DNA of 64,000 nt, from assembly GCA_036346355.1 (NCBI GenBank), contig CM070581.1, forward strand, positions 1,426,001 to 1,490,000, in the 5' to 3' direction. Made by a program: the position numbers and the translations under genes. The notes beneath the pieces were generated by a model. The model was not told the DNA's origin. It saw nothing but the letters and a program-made list of their open reading frames with translations, and did no database searches. Positions 48,675 through 60,489 of the stretch are shown here, in pieces. Within the stretch, counting starts at the first letter, position 1; each line of letters starts with the position of its first letter. The stretch is from Rhipidocladum racemiflorum (Eukaryota; Streptophyta; Magnoliopsida; Poales; Poaceae).

Positions 48675-51600
48675 ATGGACCGGCGATGGATGTACATGGA
48701 CCGACGCTCCCCGGAGTTCTTGCAGGGTTTGCAAGATTTTCTTCGTGCAATAGATGAATACACGACGTCGAGGCTACATATGTTGTCCATGCATAGACTG
48801 CAAGAATGAGAAGGAGTGGTCAAACTCACCACATTCACTTCCATTTGCTCGCAAGAGGTTTCATGTCAAATTATACTGTTGGACCAAGCACGGTGAAGAA
48901 GAGATTATACAAGAAGAAGGTGAACAAGAAGAGGCGGAGAACAATATCTTAGACGCCGCCAACCCGGCTCTAACGAAGATACATTTGGGGAGTTTGGCAA
49001 TGATGACCTAGACCAGATGTCGCTTGATGGAGAGGGAGAATACATCGATGAAAGACATTACGGAAAATTTCAGCGCCTATGGGAGGACCACAAAACATTG
49101 TTGTATCCAAAGCGCCAACGAGGGCCATACAAAGTTGCGTACTACACTAGAATCGATGCAATGGAAGGCGACCAATGGATTGTCGATAAGGGATTCGACG
49201 AGTTGTTATGCCTCATGAAAAAGTTACTTCGAGGGGAACACATCGCCCGAAACTACGTGCGATGCCAAACAAGTTATCCGCCCTTTGGGGTTGGAGGTAC
49301 AGAAGATACATGCATGTCGTAACGATTGTATCCTTTATCGCAATGAGTACGAGGATTTGGATGCTTGTCCGTGTGCAAAACTTCTCGGTATAAGACCAGG
49401 CATGATGACCAGGTGAGGTAGAGGGGCGGTAAGAAGAAGAGGCCCCTGCTAAGGCGATGTGGTATTTCCCTATAATACCCGGTTGAAGCGTTTATTTGCG
49501 AACAAAGTGCATGCCCAGATGATGCGCTGGCACAAAGAAGACCGTAAGGACGACGGAAGGCTAAGACACCTGGCCGATGGCTCCCGGTGGAGGGAAGTCA
49601 ATAGAACATACCCGGACTTTCTTTGAGGATGCAAGGAACATAAGGTTTGGGTTGAGTACAGATGGGATGAACCCGTATGGCGAGATGAGCGGCGATCCAC
49701 GATGCTTGGCCTGTGACCCTATGTATCTACAACCTTCCTCCTTGGTTGTGTATGAAGCGGAAATACATTATGATGCCGTTGCTTATCGAAGGCCGAAGCA
49801 ACCTGGAAAGCGACATCGATGTGTACCTCAAACCGTTGGTTGAAGATCTGCTAACATTGTGGAACGATGGTGCACGTGTATGGGATGAGTACAAGAGAGA
49901 GCACTTCATTTTGCGTGCATTGCTATTCGTAACCATCAATGACTGGCCTGCACTTGGCAACCTTTCGGGCCTGTCTATCAAAGGATATAAAGCCTGCATC
50001 CACTGCTTAGAGGAAACGGACAGCAAGTACCTAAAAAACTCTCGAAAGGTTGTGTACATGGGCCATCGCAGATTCCTCCATCTGAAGGACCCGTTAAGGA
50101 GGAAGGGTGAGAATTTTGATGGGACAAGAGAAGCGTAAGAAACCCCTGCATCGCAGTGGGGCTCTTGTATTTTCTTTGGTGAAGGATCTGAAAGTAGTAT
50201 TTGGAAAAGGTGCAGGTAGCAAACTGTCCCGAGAGAACAAGGTCACACGAAGGCCATTTGGAAGAAGAAGTCAATATTTTGGGACTTACCTTCTTGGAAA
50301 GACTTAGAGGTCCGTCACTCACTAGACTTCATGCATATCACAAAGAATGTCTGCGTGAACTCGCTAGGCTTCCTAGATATGTATGGCAAATCAAAAGATA
50401 CACATCAAGCACGAAAGGACCTACAAATGGGAATCGAGAACGACCTACATCCGGAAATGAGAGCAGAAGTACAGCATTACCTCCACCCCGCTAGCTACAC
50501 TCTGAGCAAGGAAGAGAAAAAAATATGATTAAGTTCTTGAACAGTGTGAAGGTCCCTTCTGGATACTCCTCGAACATAAGGAGACTCATAAACATAAAAG
50601 AGAATAAAATTGTACACACAAAATCCCATGATTGTCACGTGTTGATGACACAGTTGCTCCCGGTGGCGGTGCGAGGTATTCTCACGGACCGGGTACGAGG
50701 ACAATCATAAAGTTGTGCTCGTTCTTCAACGCGGTGTCGCAGAAGGTCATCGAGCCAAATAAGTTATCTAATCTGCATGATGACATGGTCAATAGTCTGG
50801 TTAGCCTTGAGATGATCTTTCCTCCATCATTTTTTGATATTATGGTCCATCTCATGGTCCACATTGTTAAAGAGATAGAAATTCTCGGACCGTGTTCCTC
50901 CACAATATGTTCCCTTTCGAGAGGTACATGGGCATCCTAAAGAAGTATGTTCGTAATCGGTCTCGCTGTATAGGCTGCATTGCGCAGGTGTTGGCACGAG
51001 AGGAGGTCATTGAGTTTTGTGTTAATTACATTGATGATCTGAATCCGATCGGCGTTCTGTATCACGCCATGAGGGAGGCTCCGGAAAAGGGACTTTAGGG
51101 AGAAAAGAATCCTATAGCGGCGATCTACTTTCATTTAAACAAGCACATTTCACAAGATTGAAACAAGCAATCATAGTGGCTCGTATATGTATGCTCACGA
51201 GATGAGTCTACGTGCCCAATACCCGGAGAAGTCGATAAGTGGATCGCAATCGAGCAAATGGATCATTTCGCGGTTGGTTACAAAAGCAAGCTGGCTGGGC
51301 AACCAGACAGATGATGAACAGTTGAAACTCTTGGCTCGAGGACCGCCCACGACAATCGTATCATTCCAAGGGTATGAGATAAATGGGTACACATTTTACC
51401 ACGATAGCCCGTGATAGCAAGAGCACCAACCAAAACAGCAGCGTCAGTATAGATGCCTTGGACAAAAATAGAAAGCTGGATACCTACTATGGTTTCATAC
51501 AGAGATCTGGGAGCTCGAGTCACGGACCTTTAAAAGTCCCTCTGTTTCGGTGCCAATGGGTCAAACTAGCGGCCGTGCAGATCGATGAGTACGGTATGAC

Positions 51601-52001
51601 AACCGTGGACCTCAAGCAAGTGGCCTATAGGGACGAACTGCTCGTGCTTGCTAATGATGTGACATGTATTCTATGTGATGGACATGGACAAGAAACCGAA
51701 AAAGCGAAGGACAAGCCTACTAAAAGGAAGAGGCAGCATGACAAATCTACCGAAAACATAAATCGAATGAGAATACTAGCGATGGCGATCAACCAGGGCG
51801 CCACGTGGTTCTTTCTGTAAAAGAAGGATTGTCGGAGTTGAGGGCGTCACGGACGAAGAAGAGTATAATCAGTTCGACGAGCTGCCTCCTTTCACAGTGG
51901 ACGTAGACATTAGTGCCCTGAATGATACAGAGCAATCTCCTTACGTACGCCGCGATCATAATGAAGGATCGCTTGTAAAAACAAAGTATGTTAGCAAATA
52001 A
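48675..52001 (+). pseudogene. TNP2-like transposase of CACTA-2, frameshifted
   Basis: The start is the ATG at 48675, where the transposase-associated domain (PF13963) begins M-D-R-R-W-M-Y. Its second half (ICCPCIDCKNEKE) follows in another frame from 48754. Then come the TNP2 core (PF02992; about 49330-50700, including FGLSTDGMNP, VWDEYKREHF and HKECLRE/MHITKNVC in alternating frames), DUF4218 (about 50690-51410; VHIVKEIEILGP, MFPFERYM) and DUF4216 (about 51470-51950; TYYGFIQRSG, VDLKQVAYR). The stop is TAA at 51999. Around ten frame changes scramble the protein. Compared with CACTA-1 it keeps a slightly longer C-terminus. Confidence 0.88.
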
Positions 52002-52410
52002 GTCCAACCTTGTTGTATAGTCCGTTGTTACAAGTTATAGTCTATCATGATGGATGCTTAGTTTTCTTTTTTCATGTTAAATCTAGTCTACTGTGTTCCC
52101 ATGCTTTGTGATATGCATGTAACAAGGTGAAAATTTGAATTGGAATTATAAGAGTGAAAAAATTACTTCATTTTATTTTTATATTTATAATTCATAAACT
52201 AATATTCTAAAGAAAATATAGATTTTCAATATTATTGTTGAATTGTAGAAACTATAAAAGGAATTTATAAATGACTATTAATCTTTTTTAAAAAAATCAT
52301 TTTAGTGTGGAATAACCGAATAAGTATAATTTATTACTTTTTATTAAGCAAAGAAGCAATAATTGATTTTTCTTTCATTTTATTCTAAAGAGATTTTGAA
52401 TTTAATTCTA

Positions 52411-52605
52411 ATCGATGCAGGTTGGTGTATTTAACCAAGATCTTGATGTGATATAATCGCATCTGGTTGGATACACCCACCGCATCGATAGCCAACCTAG
52501 GTTTTCCTTCGTGAGTCATATGTGGAACGATCACCCCGGTTGGTGTATCTAACCCAGATCGATATGTATATCAATCCCCGTTGGTTAAACCAACCGGGAC
52601 TGATG
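52411..52605. repeat. Internal cluster of CACTA-2 subterminal motifs
   Basis: Several copies of the GATGCAGGTTGGTGTATTTAACC type, ending with GTTGGTTAAACCAACCGGGA, more than 5 kb from either terminus. They resemble the end arrays and could be extra protein-binding sites or the relic of an internal junction. Confidence 0.65.
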
Positions 52606-52689
52606 GGGCCCCTATACACCTCGCTGCCGCCATTTCTTCCCCACTTTGGTGCTCCTCCCGCCCGATTTACTCCCATTTCCGATCGCCGC

Positions 52690-53045
52690 CTCCGACGACG
52701 CTGCCGTCCGAGCTCGCCGATCAGCTGCCCCGAGCTCGCTTCTCCGACGACGCCGTCCTCCCGGAGCTCGCCCGATCGCGCCGCTGCCCCGAGCTCGCTT
52801 CTCCGACGACGCCGCCCTCCGGAGCTCGCCCGATCAGCGCTGCCCCGAGCTCGTTTCTCCGACGACGCCGCCCTCCGGAGCTTCGCCGGCCGCGCCGCCC
52901 CGAGCTCGCCCCTCCGACGACGCCACCCTCCGAGCTCGCCGACCACGCCGCCGTCCGAGCTCGCCTGACCGCGCCGACGGGCGCCGCCCTCGGCTTCGCC
53001 GACCGCGCCGCGCCTCCGTAGCTCGCCCGACCGCGCCGGCCCCGT
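52690..53045. repeat. GC-rich tandem repeat in CACTA-2
   Basis: Imperfect units of about 55-60 bp built from CCCGAGCTCGCTTCTCC, GACGACGCCG and GGAGCTCGCCCGATC, at least four copies with degenerate ends. All six frames are largely open because of the composition; none resembles a known protein. Confidence 0.8.
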
Positions 53046-53777
53046 GGAGGTTGTGATCTTGTTCACGAATATTGAATGAATGTCTGTGTCTCTGTGATAG
53101 GTTATGTGGAGTCAAAAATAATTCTATGTTGCTAGTATAGTAATCGCATAAACAAATAAGGTAGTTCTTTCATTTCTGCTACTTGATAGTTGTTGAGATA
53201 GAGCTTGTTGAGATAGAGCACGGATTGGATGCTATCAATTTTATAAATGAAGCACAAGCTACAATTCCGTTTTCTATTGTACATGATATTGAGTTTATTG
53301 AGAGATGCTATCAATTTTGCATGGTGCATCTGTTACGTGTTCTCCTTTATAAATGGAACACAAACTACATAATGTCATGGCTAATCCAAGCAAACTTGTC
53401 TTTTATAGTGGGGTATTCATGTTACACATACGCTTGGTTTGATACTACTTAATTGTTCATTTACCTGTAATCCCTAACTCATATTTTGTAAAACAAGAGT
53501 TAACATAGAGTATTAGTGAGACAAAAATATCTAAAGAGGGAACCACTCAACTCGTGCCGCTTGCTCTTATATGGATCACGTACTTCATCATACAACTAGC
53601 AATACGTACAAAGAAAAACAAGCCCTAGCTAGTTGTCATTTGGAGTACATTGACATATAAGTCAAGGATATATCTACCCTACGCACATGAGTATGGAGTT
53701 GGTCTAATCAACATTTGTTCCTCGCCGGCTTCCACGCCGTTACTTTTCAGTACCTTCTTCTAGCCTAAGAAACAACG

Positions 53778-56700
53778 ATGGACGGCGAAGGATTTGATCA
53801 GGAAGAATTTATGACAAATTTGATTGCGGGAGATGGTGGTTATGAGGCCGCAGAGCACGATGAGGCCACGGAGGTAACAATCAATCACGTTAATGATTGT
53901 CGATTTCACTATCATGCTAAGCCAACATTTTGACCCGTTCATGATTGTACCATGCTTTCAGACCGATCAACCAAGCGTGCAATCACAACAGCGAGGTCCA
54001 ACCAAGAAGCCGAAGGCAAGATATGTTGTCACCGAAGTCAACGAGAACGGCCAACCTCAGAAACCCTTGACGGTGATTGGGCCGTTCAATTCGGCATGCG
54101 GCGTCCACGTTAGGGACCACGTGCCCATTAGCATAGCAAAATGGGATCGGGTTCCTGAAGATACGAAAAACATGCTTTGGAACGATGTCAGAGAGACATT
54201 CACCTTCCCCCAAGGGACCGAAGAGAAGGTGAAGAGTTACACTCTCAAGAAGATGGCCATCGCATTCCAAACTTATAAAAAGAAGTTGAACATAGAGTAT
54301 ATCAAGGAGAATCGAACGCCCGACTTCAACAAGTTCCCGAAGTTGCAAGATCACTGGGAAGCGTTCGTGAACTACAAGACTTCGGAGGAAGGTCAAAGTT
54401 TGAGTAAGAAGAAGAATTAACACCACCGACTCGGCCCTGGTGGTTACCGCCAAGCAATACCCAAATGGGAGAAGAGGGAGCATGACCTGCTAGCAAAGGG
54501 TGTCACACTCGCAACAATGGAATGGCCTGACAGAGCAAAGCATTGGTTCTATGCTCACAGCGGTGGCCTCGATGATAACGGCAATGCGGTGTTTGGGGAG
54601 GTCTTTGAGAGATGTGGCCAGAAGGCTTGTGCAATCCATCGAGGAGACTTCCCAAGGTAGCTTCGTGCCAAACAGGGAGAATGACGAGCTAACAAGGGCT
54701 CTACAAAACCCAGAGCACCCTGGACGTACACGAGGCGTTGGCGTCGTCCCTTGGAAGGTTGGTTTCGCTCAGGACGCCGAGACCTATAGGAGTCGAATGA
54801 GAAGCAAGGCTCGACATGCAGAACAACTTAGTGCGCTTGAAGAACGCATGACTCAAATAGAGGAACAATTAGCCCAGAGCCAACAACGGGAGACGTGCCA
54901 GGAACCTCCCAGGAATCCTAACATCATCACCCACCGGCAATGGAGCAAACGCTTCCGGTGGGCTACCCAGCGGACTTGGGCCAGTACCCGTAGATGACAT
55001 CGAGCGGCCAGACACCTTGTGAGCTGCATGTCGGGCGCGAAACCTCTCCTTGAAGGCGGCGCATGGCATGGTTCACCCAGTGGAGCCGGGCAGCTCATCC
55101 ATGGCCAACAGATACCGATCAAACTACTCCAAGGTCTCGGTGGAGGAGGTTTGCCCAGGGTACGAGGACCTTGAGCTCGAAATTCCCGGAGGTGCCTGGA
55201 GTACGAAGCTAGGAGAGGCGGTACACACTTTCATCCTATGGCGCAAACGGCACATAATTTTTCGAGATAACATGGATGTGTCCTCTCTGAAGAAGCCCGA
55301 CTCCTACACCACTTCCCGCACACCCAAGCCCAAGAAGAAGCCCGACTCCTACACCACTTCCCGCACACCCAAGCCCAAGAAGAAGCCCGACTCCTACACC
55401 ACCTGCCACCACATAAGCCCTACGAGAAGCCCATCTCCTCCCAAGAAGGCGCCGACTCCTACACCACCTCCCGCACATATGCCCTACGAGAAGCCCGTCT
55501 CCTCCCAAGAATGCGCCAACTTCTACACCACCTCCCGTGCACTTAAGACCCACAAGAAGACCGTCTCCTCCCAAGAAGGCGCCGACCAAAGGAAACAAGC
55601 CAGCTCAGCCAGCTCCCAAGAAGATGTCCTCCACCCAATCCAAGAGTTGCGTCCACTTTCAAGTGGCGTCGATATGACCAAACGAGGAGACCAATAAGAT
55701 TGTACAAGGTGAGGTAACTGAATTTTTTAGACCCAAGTCACCAAAGAAGAAGGTTCAACCTGGCACGAAAGAATTTCACAAAGGCTTGAGGACTATTACA
55801 AATTTGAAGGATAAAAAAGAAATGCCTCGCCAATCAAACTACGAGCGCACATTGCGAAAGGAATGCCACAAGGAGTGGGCAGCTGAGGAGAAGGAGAAGG
55901 AGAAGGCTAAGGCGATGCTACAATTCTTTAATGAAACTGGCCTTGACCCAAATCAAATATTAGGCTCAGCAGAGATTGAGTATGCCCAAGTAAGATGGCC
56001 ATTTACATTGGGTGGATCATTGGTCAGCGTGAGGAGTCGCTCCACTAACGACAAAGATGCGGCAATTCCATGAATGGTACTTAGGCGACCAAGCATGGTC
56101 TCTGATTGTTTCTTTGTCAAGTACAAGGATCAAGATTTTTATCACGGTGACGGTGAATTTTTATCGAATGGCACGTCATGTATGATCTATACCAAGCAGG
56201 CGCCCTCGGTAGCGTCCTTGGTGGGTTCTTTGGACTCTGTAAGTGTCTTATTTACAAAACCATCGGGCGTGCCCTTGTAGAGTCTGGACCTTGTAAGCCT
56301 AACTAATTTCTTCTTGTGTAGCATGGAGATACAAAGATGCCGAAGGGATCAAATTTTTGACATAGGATTCATGGACCCATTAGTTATCAACGAGACAACC
56401 GTTAGATACTGACCCAAGCGAAACACAGACTAACGTATACAATGCGCTAATGGGACATCAATATAAGTCAAGGATATATCTACCCTACGCACATGAGTAT
56501 GTGTTTTAAATCGCCTTGTTCTACTCCTTTTTCATAACACTATGTTAGAACTAATTAGATATCTATGTTGACATAGGTACAGTTTTCACTGGATTCATAT
56601 TATGATCGCGCTCGAGCATAGTCGGATCACAATTATGGACTCGAGAAGGAATCCAGTTCAAACGTATCAAACCTTCATCGATTTGCTCGACCGGTATTAA

Positions 56701-57365
56701 TTCTTGTTCCTTTCATTATTGTATTACTTCTATTTCCTTCCATTTGAAATAAATTCTAATCATGTACAATTGGTAATCACATGTGTAGTGCATTTGCACG
56801 CTTTGTGCTAAAAATAGGGGCGCATTCAAGGAGAAATTTGAAATTACAACAGCCTCTCAAGTACGTATATCATAATGCTAGCTTTTTGGTTAGTTAAGTT
56901 AATTTCCTTGCATTCATTTCACGCTTTCAACTTTTTCAACCGCAGATCTTGAGTCGATCGGCGGGCAACAATTTATCTTGATTTACTATGTATGTGAATT
57001 TTTGCACACCCAAACCGGAGCCGCTGACCGCATGCTAAAAGGCGATAAGGGGGTGAGTAAATATAATTACTACCTTTAACGATGTATATTACTCCTTACA
57101 TCTTGTACAAATTCAAGGATTGATTTGTTAATGACTTAACGGCAGGTGCCTCAATATTTGGCGGAACAAGGTTCGGAACTCGCCGGCGCGAGTGCGAGCA
57201 ATTCAAGAACAACTCGTTGGCTTCATTTACGATGAGGTTGTAAATGCAAAAGGCGAGTTCCACGAACCAAATTTTAACAGGTGGGGCCCTTCGATAAGGA
57301 CCGGTGAACTGTCATTCTCGACATCTACGGCTAGCAAGAGCGATGCACGTAAAAAATCCCAATGA
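53778..57365 (+). pseudogene. TNPA-like CACTA gene with Ulp1-type protease region, broken
   Basis: Second gene of CACTA-2. Exon 1 is 53778-53873, a GT-AG intron spans 53874-53961, and exon 2 continues in phase. A plant Ptta/En/Spm transposase region (PF03004) follows (about 54000-54900; WNDVRETFTFPQG, NKFPKLQDHWEAFVNYK), then a coiled-coil glutamine-rich part, a conserved segment at 55100-55270 (VEEVCPGYEDLELEIPGG, LGEAVHTFILWRKRHI), a proline/lysine-rich repeat (55290-55600) and a C48/Ulp1-like domain (56300-57270). Of the protease triad, His (56588-56590, in F-H-W) and Asp (56639-56641, in M-D-S) are present. The cysteine region near 56971-56990 looks altered. The gene has a TAA after 54417 and several later frame changes. 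Grass CACTA elements with a Ulp1-like tail are known; its role is unclear. Confidence 0.83.
55281..55600 (+). repeat. Proline/lysine-rich coding repeat
   Basis: Units of 48 bp (AAGAAGCCCGACTCCTACACC...CCCAAGCCC) at 55291, 55339 and 55387, then looser copies. They encode a repeated basic, proline-rich linker between the TNPA-like and protease regions. Confidence 0.85.
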
Positions 57366-57649
57366 ACAGAAGGAAAAGAAATACTGGAGTTGTAATTAAA
57401 GTTGTGTACATATTGTAGTACATTATATGTAATTAAATTTGTTAATGAATGTACAAAGTGATTTTATTATCAGGCAAATGTGCATGATTAAATTATATGT
57501 GTTTTAATTCGTTGTGATTTAACACACACATGAAGTCACCGTGATTTGATTATATATATTGTAGTATATTATATATAATAGCCAGTATTGGACACACACA
57601 TATTTACATATATATTATATACAACCCATCGATGCAGGTTAGATAAAAC

Positions 57650-57886
57650 AACGTGCTTGATGAAAATCATCAGAACCGGTTGGAGACACCAACCGGTACT
57701 AATAAGGTCCACAGGGTCTCACGATGCGCTACCACGTGTGACTACCAACCGTCTTGTCGCTTCTATCGATCAGTGAGAGAACCGGATCGATGCCCTTGAG
57801 CATCGATCCGGATAACTATCTTAGGTTCAAAAACCGGTACTAAAGGCTCTTTTAAACCGGCACTAAAGGCCCTTTCCGTAGTAGTG
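57650..57886. repeat. CACTA-2 right subterminal repeats and terminus
   Basis: Copies of ACCGGTTGGAGACACCAACC, AACCGGTACTA and GAACCGGATCGATG lead to the terminus at 57886. The array is shorter than at the left end. Confidence 0.75.
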
Positions 57887-57889
57887 CGT

Positions 57890-59160
57890 AACCGTATACT
57901 TATAGGAAAACTGGTATACTTAGGTGGTAAGCACGTTAGAACCTTCCTTTTATGATACATTGTATTATAAAAAGAAAAATTTTAATGTGCTTTCCATGTT
58001 AGTTTTGTTATCTGTAGCTAGCATGGAATACACAAATTGTAATCACAACCACACGTAACATATTTACATTTTTTCAGCGAAAGCAACAGCTTTACCCACA
58101 AATAATAACTTCCCTTTTTGCAATGCATAGTTACACACTTCCTTTGGTGTGTCGCCAGGGAAAAATCATATATAACCTTTACATTACTAAATCCCGACTT
58201 CGCACCAGCCCAGTACCGTCAACCCTTACTAATGGTGGGAGAATAATAATAATAAAGTATAGATATATCAGGTCGAACACATCGTATCGGGCGAACAAAT
58301 CGTCCCGTTTCTCCCCCATTAGTAAGGCGTAAACTGTTGCATTGGTATGTGTCTAACCCACACCTTTGTATGGACACCCCTACGAGCAATCCCGCAGGAA
58401 CAGCCCGTGCTACTACAGCCTTCCAAAGTGCAAAGTCAGTATTGAGTAACTTAATTGGTTATAGCCGTCCCATACCGGCATTGTGGTTGTACGGGTAATC
58501 TTGGATCATATAACACTGAGTTCGGTCCTTAATCCGACCCGGGCGACAATCTCCCCCCTAACTACGTGTGAGCACACCCTCACACAACCGGCTATTGCCA
58601 ATAAGTCGCCCGCGTCCAAAACATAGTTTTATTTTCATTTTTATTAAACTACCAGTATCCTTTACTGTCATATCCAACCTTTTTAAATTTTCCAAAAACT
58701 ACTGTTTTTATTCTAAGCAGGGCTAAGCATGAGTAATTATTATTCACATCTACCCAAGTCACATTTTCATGTGTCAATCTCAGTTCTAAGTTTATCAAAT
58801 GCTCACATGGCAATTTAATTGAGGAGATCCATCAATGAGGGTTATATCTACCATTAACCACAAATTAACATTTTAATAACATAATGCATGCATGTAGAAC
58901 ACTGATGAAAGCATTTCAAAATTTGGGATCAACATGTTCAAATGGTGTTTGCCTTGCGAGTCGTTGTCGTCGAACAGAAAGTCGGACTCGAGGACGGGGT
59001 CGTTCACTACGTCGGATTCTACCATCGCAACACGGTAAATGACAATAAATAAAGATCCAGTAAGGCAAAAATAATACAAATAGCAAATCAAACAAGGAAT
59101 CAACACATACATCAAGCATGACATTTTAGGGTTTAAATCAAGATTCTAAGCGTTAGGTTG
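57890..59160 (-). mobile_element. Degenerate LTR remnant, probably gypsy, minus strand
   Basis: From about 58000 to 59160 the minus strand reads like a chromovirus LTR, with phrases such as GGTTGTGTGAGGGTGTG, TAGGGGGGAGATTGTCGCC and GATTACCCGTACAACCAC. There is no coding part, and the ends are not clear. A 105-bp inverted-repeat insertion sits inside (58223-58328). Confidence 0.45.
58223..58328. repeat. Small inverted-repeat (MITE-like) insertion
   Basis: CCCTTACTAATGGTGGGAGAA at 58223-58243 is mirrored with few mismatches by TTTCTCCCCCATTAGTAAGG at 58308-58327. The interior is short and non-coding. No target duplication was resolved. Confidence 0.5.
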
Positions 59161-59598
59161 GTTCCGGGAAAACTAGGGTTTTCTATGTGCCGGCTATAGC
59201 TAAAGAATGGGGCGACAATTAAAGCAACTACACAACCCTAAGAAATTTCAATCTATCAGGTGCTATACTGTTTTTAGGTCACAATAAAGTGGTTGCAACA
59301 ATTTTTCAAGCATTTAAACATTTAATTTGCAATTACCCGAAAATCAACACCTAGGGCAAGATTTGAATTAATAAAAGGAGTTAAAGCATAAGCACCCTAA
59401 ACGTTTTGCACACTTGAATCAACCATAGAACATGGAGTCTAACAAAATTGGTTTCACGCGAATCAGAGTTAGAATGATCAATTTCCATTTAAGGCACATA
59501 ATCATTCCACAAATCAAATTTAAATTTAAATTTAAATTTTAAATAGTGGGCAACAATTCAATATTTTTGCACAATCTTGATCTACATGATAAACCATG
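59161..59598. other. AT-rich spacer before the last gypsy element
   Basis: No gene. It contains a short AAATTT tandem near 59516-59540. Confidence 0.5.
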
Positions 59599-60489
59599 TG
59601 TCGGTGTTTCGTGCACCGGCAATACGAATTTGTGGTCGGATGGGGTCGCGCGCTCCCTCTCCCCGAATGGTCGACTCAAGGAGTCAGATGGTGTATACTG
59701 GTTCGGGCTGAACGTCCCTACTCTAGTTCGCTCGGTGTGGGTGTATTGATCTTAGGGCGATGAACAAGAGGAGTACAAGCGAGGCAGGGAGTCGGCCGAC
59801 CGATCCCCTGGTGTTTTCGCTAGGGAGTTGTAACTACCTAGAAGACTGTTTTTTCCATCGCCCCCTCCCCCTCGGGCCCTGCCTCTCCTTATATAGACGG
59901 AGGAGGCAGGTTACATGGGAGTTCGGGAAAACCACGAGGAAGGGGACCTGCGCGTCTTGAAGTCTGGTTTCTGTCTTGTCCGACCGACCCCTGCCCGTCC
60001 CGAGGCAGGGTTGGTGGTTCTGTGATGAGTAGTCTTGCGTAGTGCCATCTGGATGGTGTATTGCGTGGTGCTCCTGTCAGCCTCGGTGGCTTTAATGGCG
60101 CTTGACTTTGCCTTGGCCTCGGGAGTGGGCGTATTCTTCTGCGGTGTGCCAGGCGATGGGACGGGGGCTTGACTTCTTTGGTGGCTCCTCTGACAGTCTT
60201 GGGAAGGAGCCGTCTGCCCCGGTACGGACGCCAGGGAACGCTGCGCACAAGGCAATTGTCGACACCCGTGGCCCTATCGCTCGCTGGGGAACTTGCTGAC
60301 CGTGGGCTTCAACACTAGGCGGTCGGAGCCCGCCGACCGCCCGGGATAGGAGTCCGCCGATCGTCCAGGGTCGGTCCTGCATAGGTCGGGGTTCGATCTC
60401 CGCGGCCCAAGTGCCTTTTGGCAGTGCTGGGCCTTCGCCGCGGTGGGTCAGCCCGTTCGTGTTTCCGGGCTGATGGGGGTACCCATGGT

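Larger units (their letters stand above)
52002..53777. other. CACTA-2 intergenic region
   Basis: Separates the two transposon genes. It holds AT-rich sequence, an internal cluster of subterminal-like motifs (52411-52605), a GC-rich tandem repeat (about 52690-53045), then AT-rich DNA. I see no third gene. The segment AAGTCAAGGATATATCTACCCTACGCACATGAGTATG occurs at 53661-53697 and again at 56466-56502, a direct duplication within the element. Confidence 0.7.
45788..57886 (+). mobile_element. CACTA-2: complete 12.1-kb CACTA element
   Basis: The left end is CACTACTACAGATCCGGCC at 45788. The right end read inverted is CACTACTACGGAAAGGGCC at 57886. An exact CGT duplication flanks it (45785-45787 and 57887-57889). 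It carries the two genes of an autonomous CACTA element in the same orientation: a TNP2-like transposase (48675-52001), then a TNPA-like gene fused to a Ulp1-type protease region (53778-57365). Both are frameshifted. Subterminal AACCGGTACTA and AACCAACCG motifs lie at both ends. A small Helitron candidate (46782-47029) and several tandem repeats are nested inside. Confidence 0.93.
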
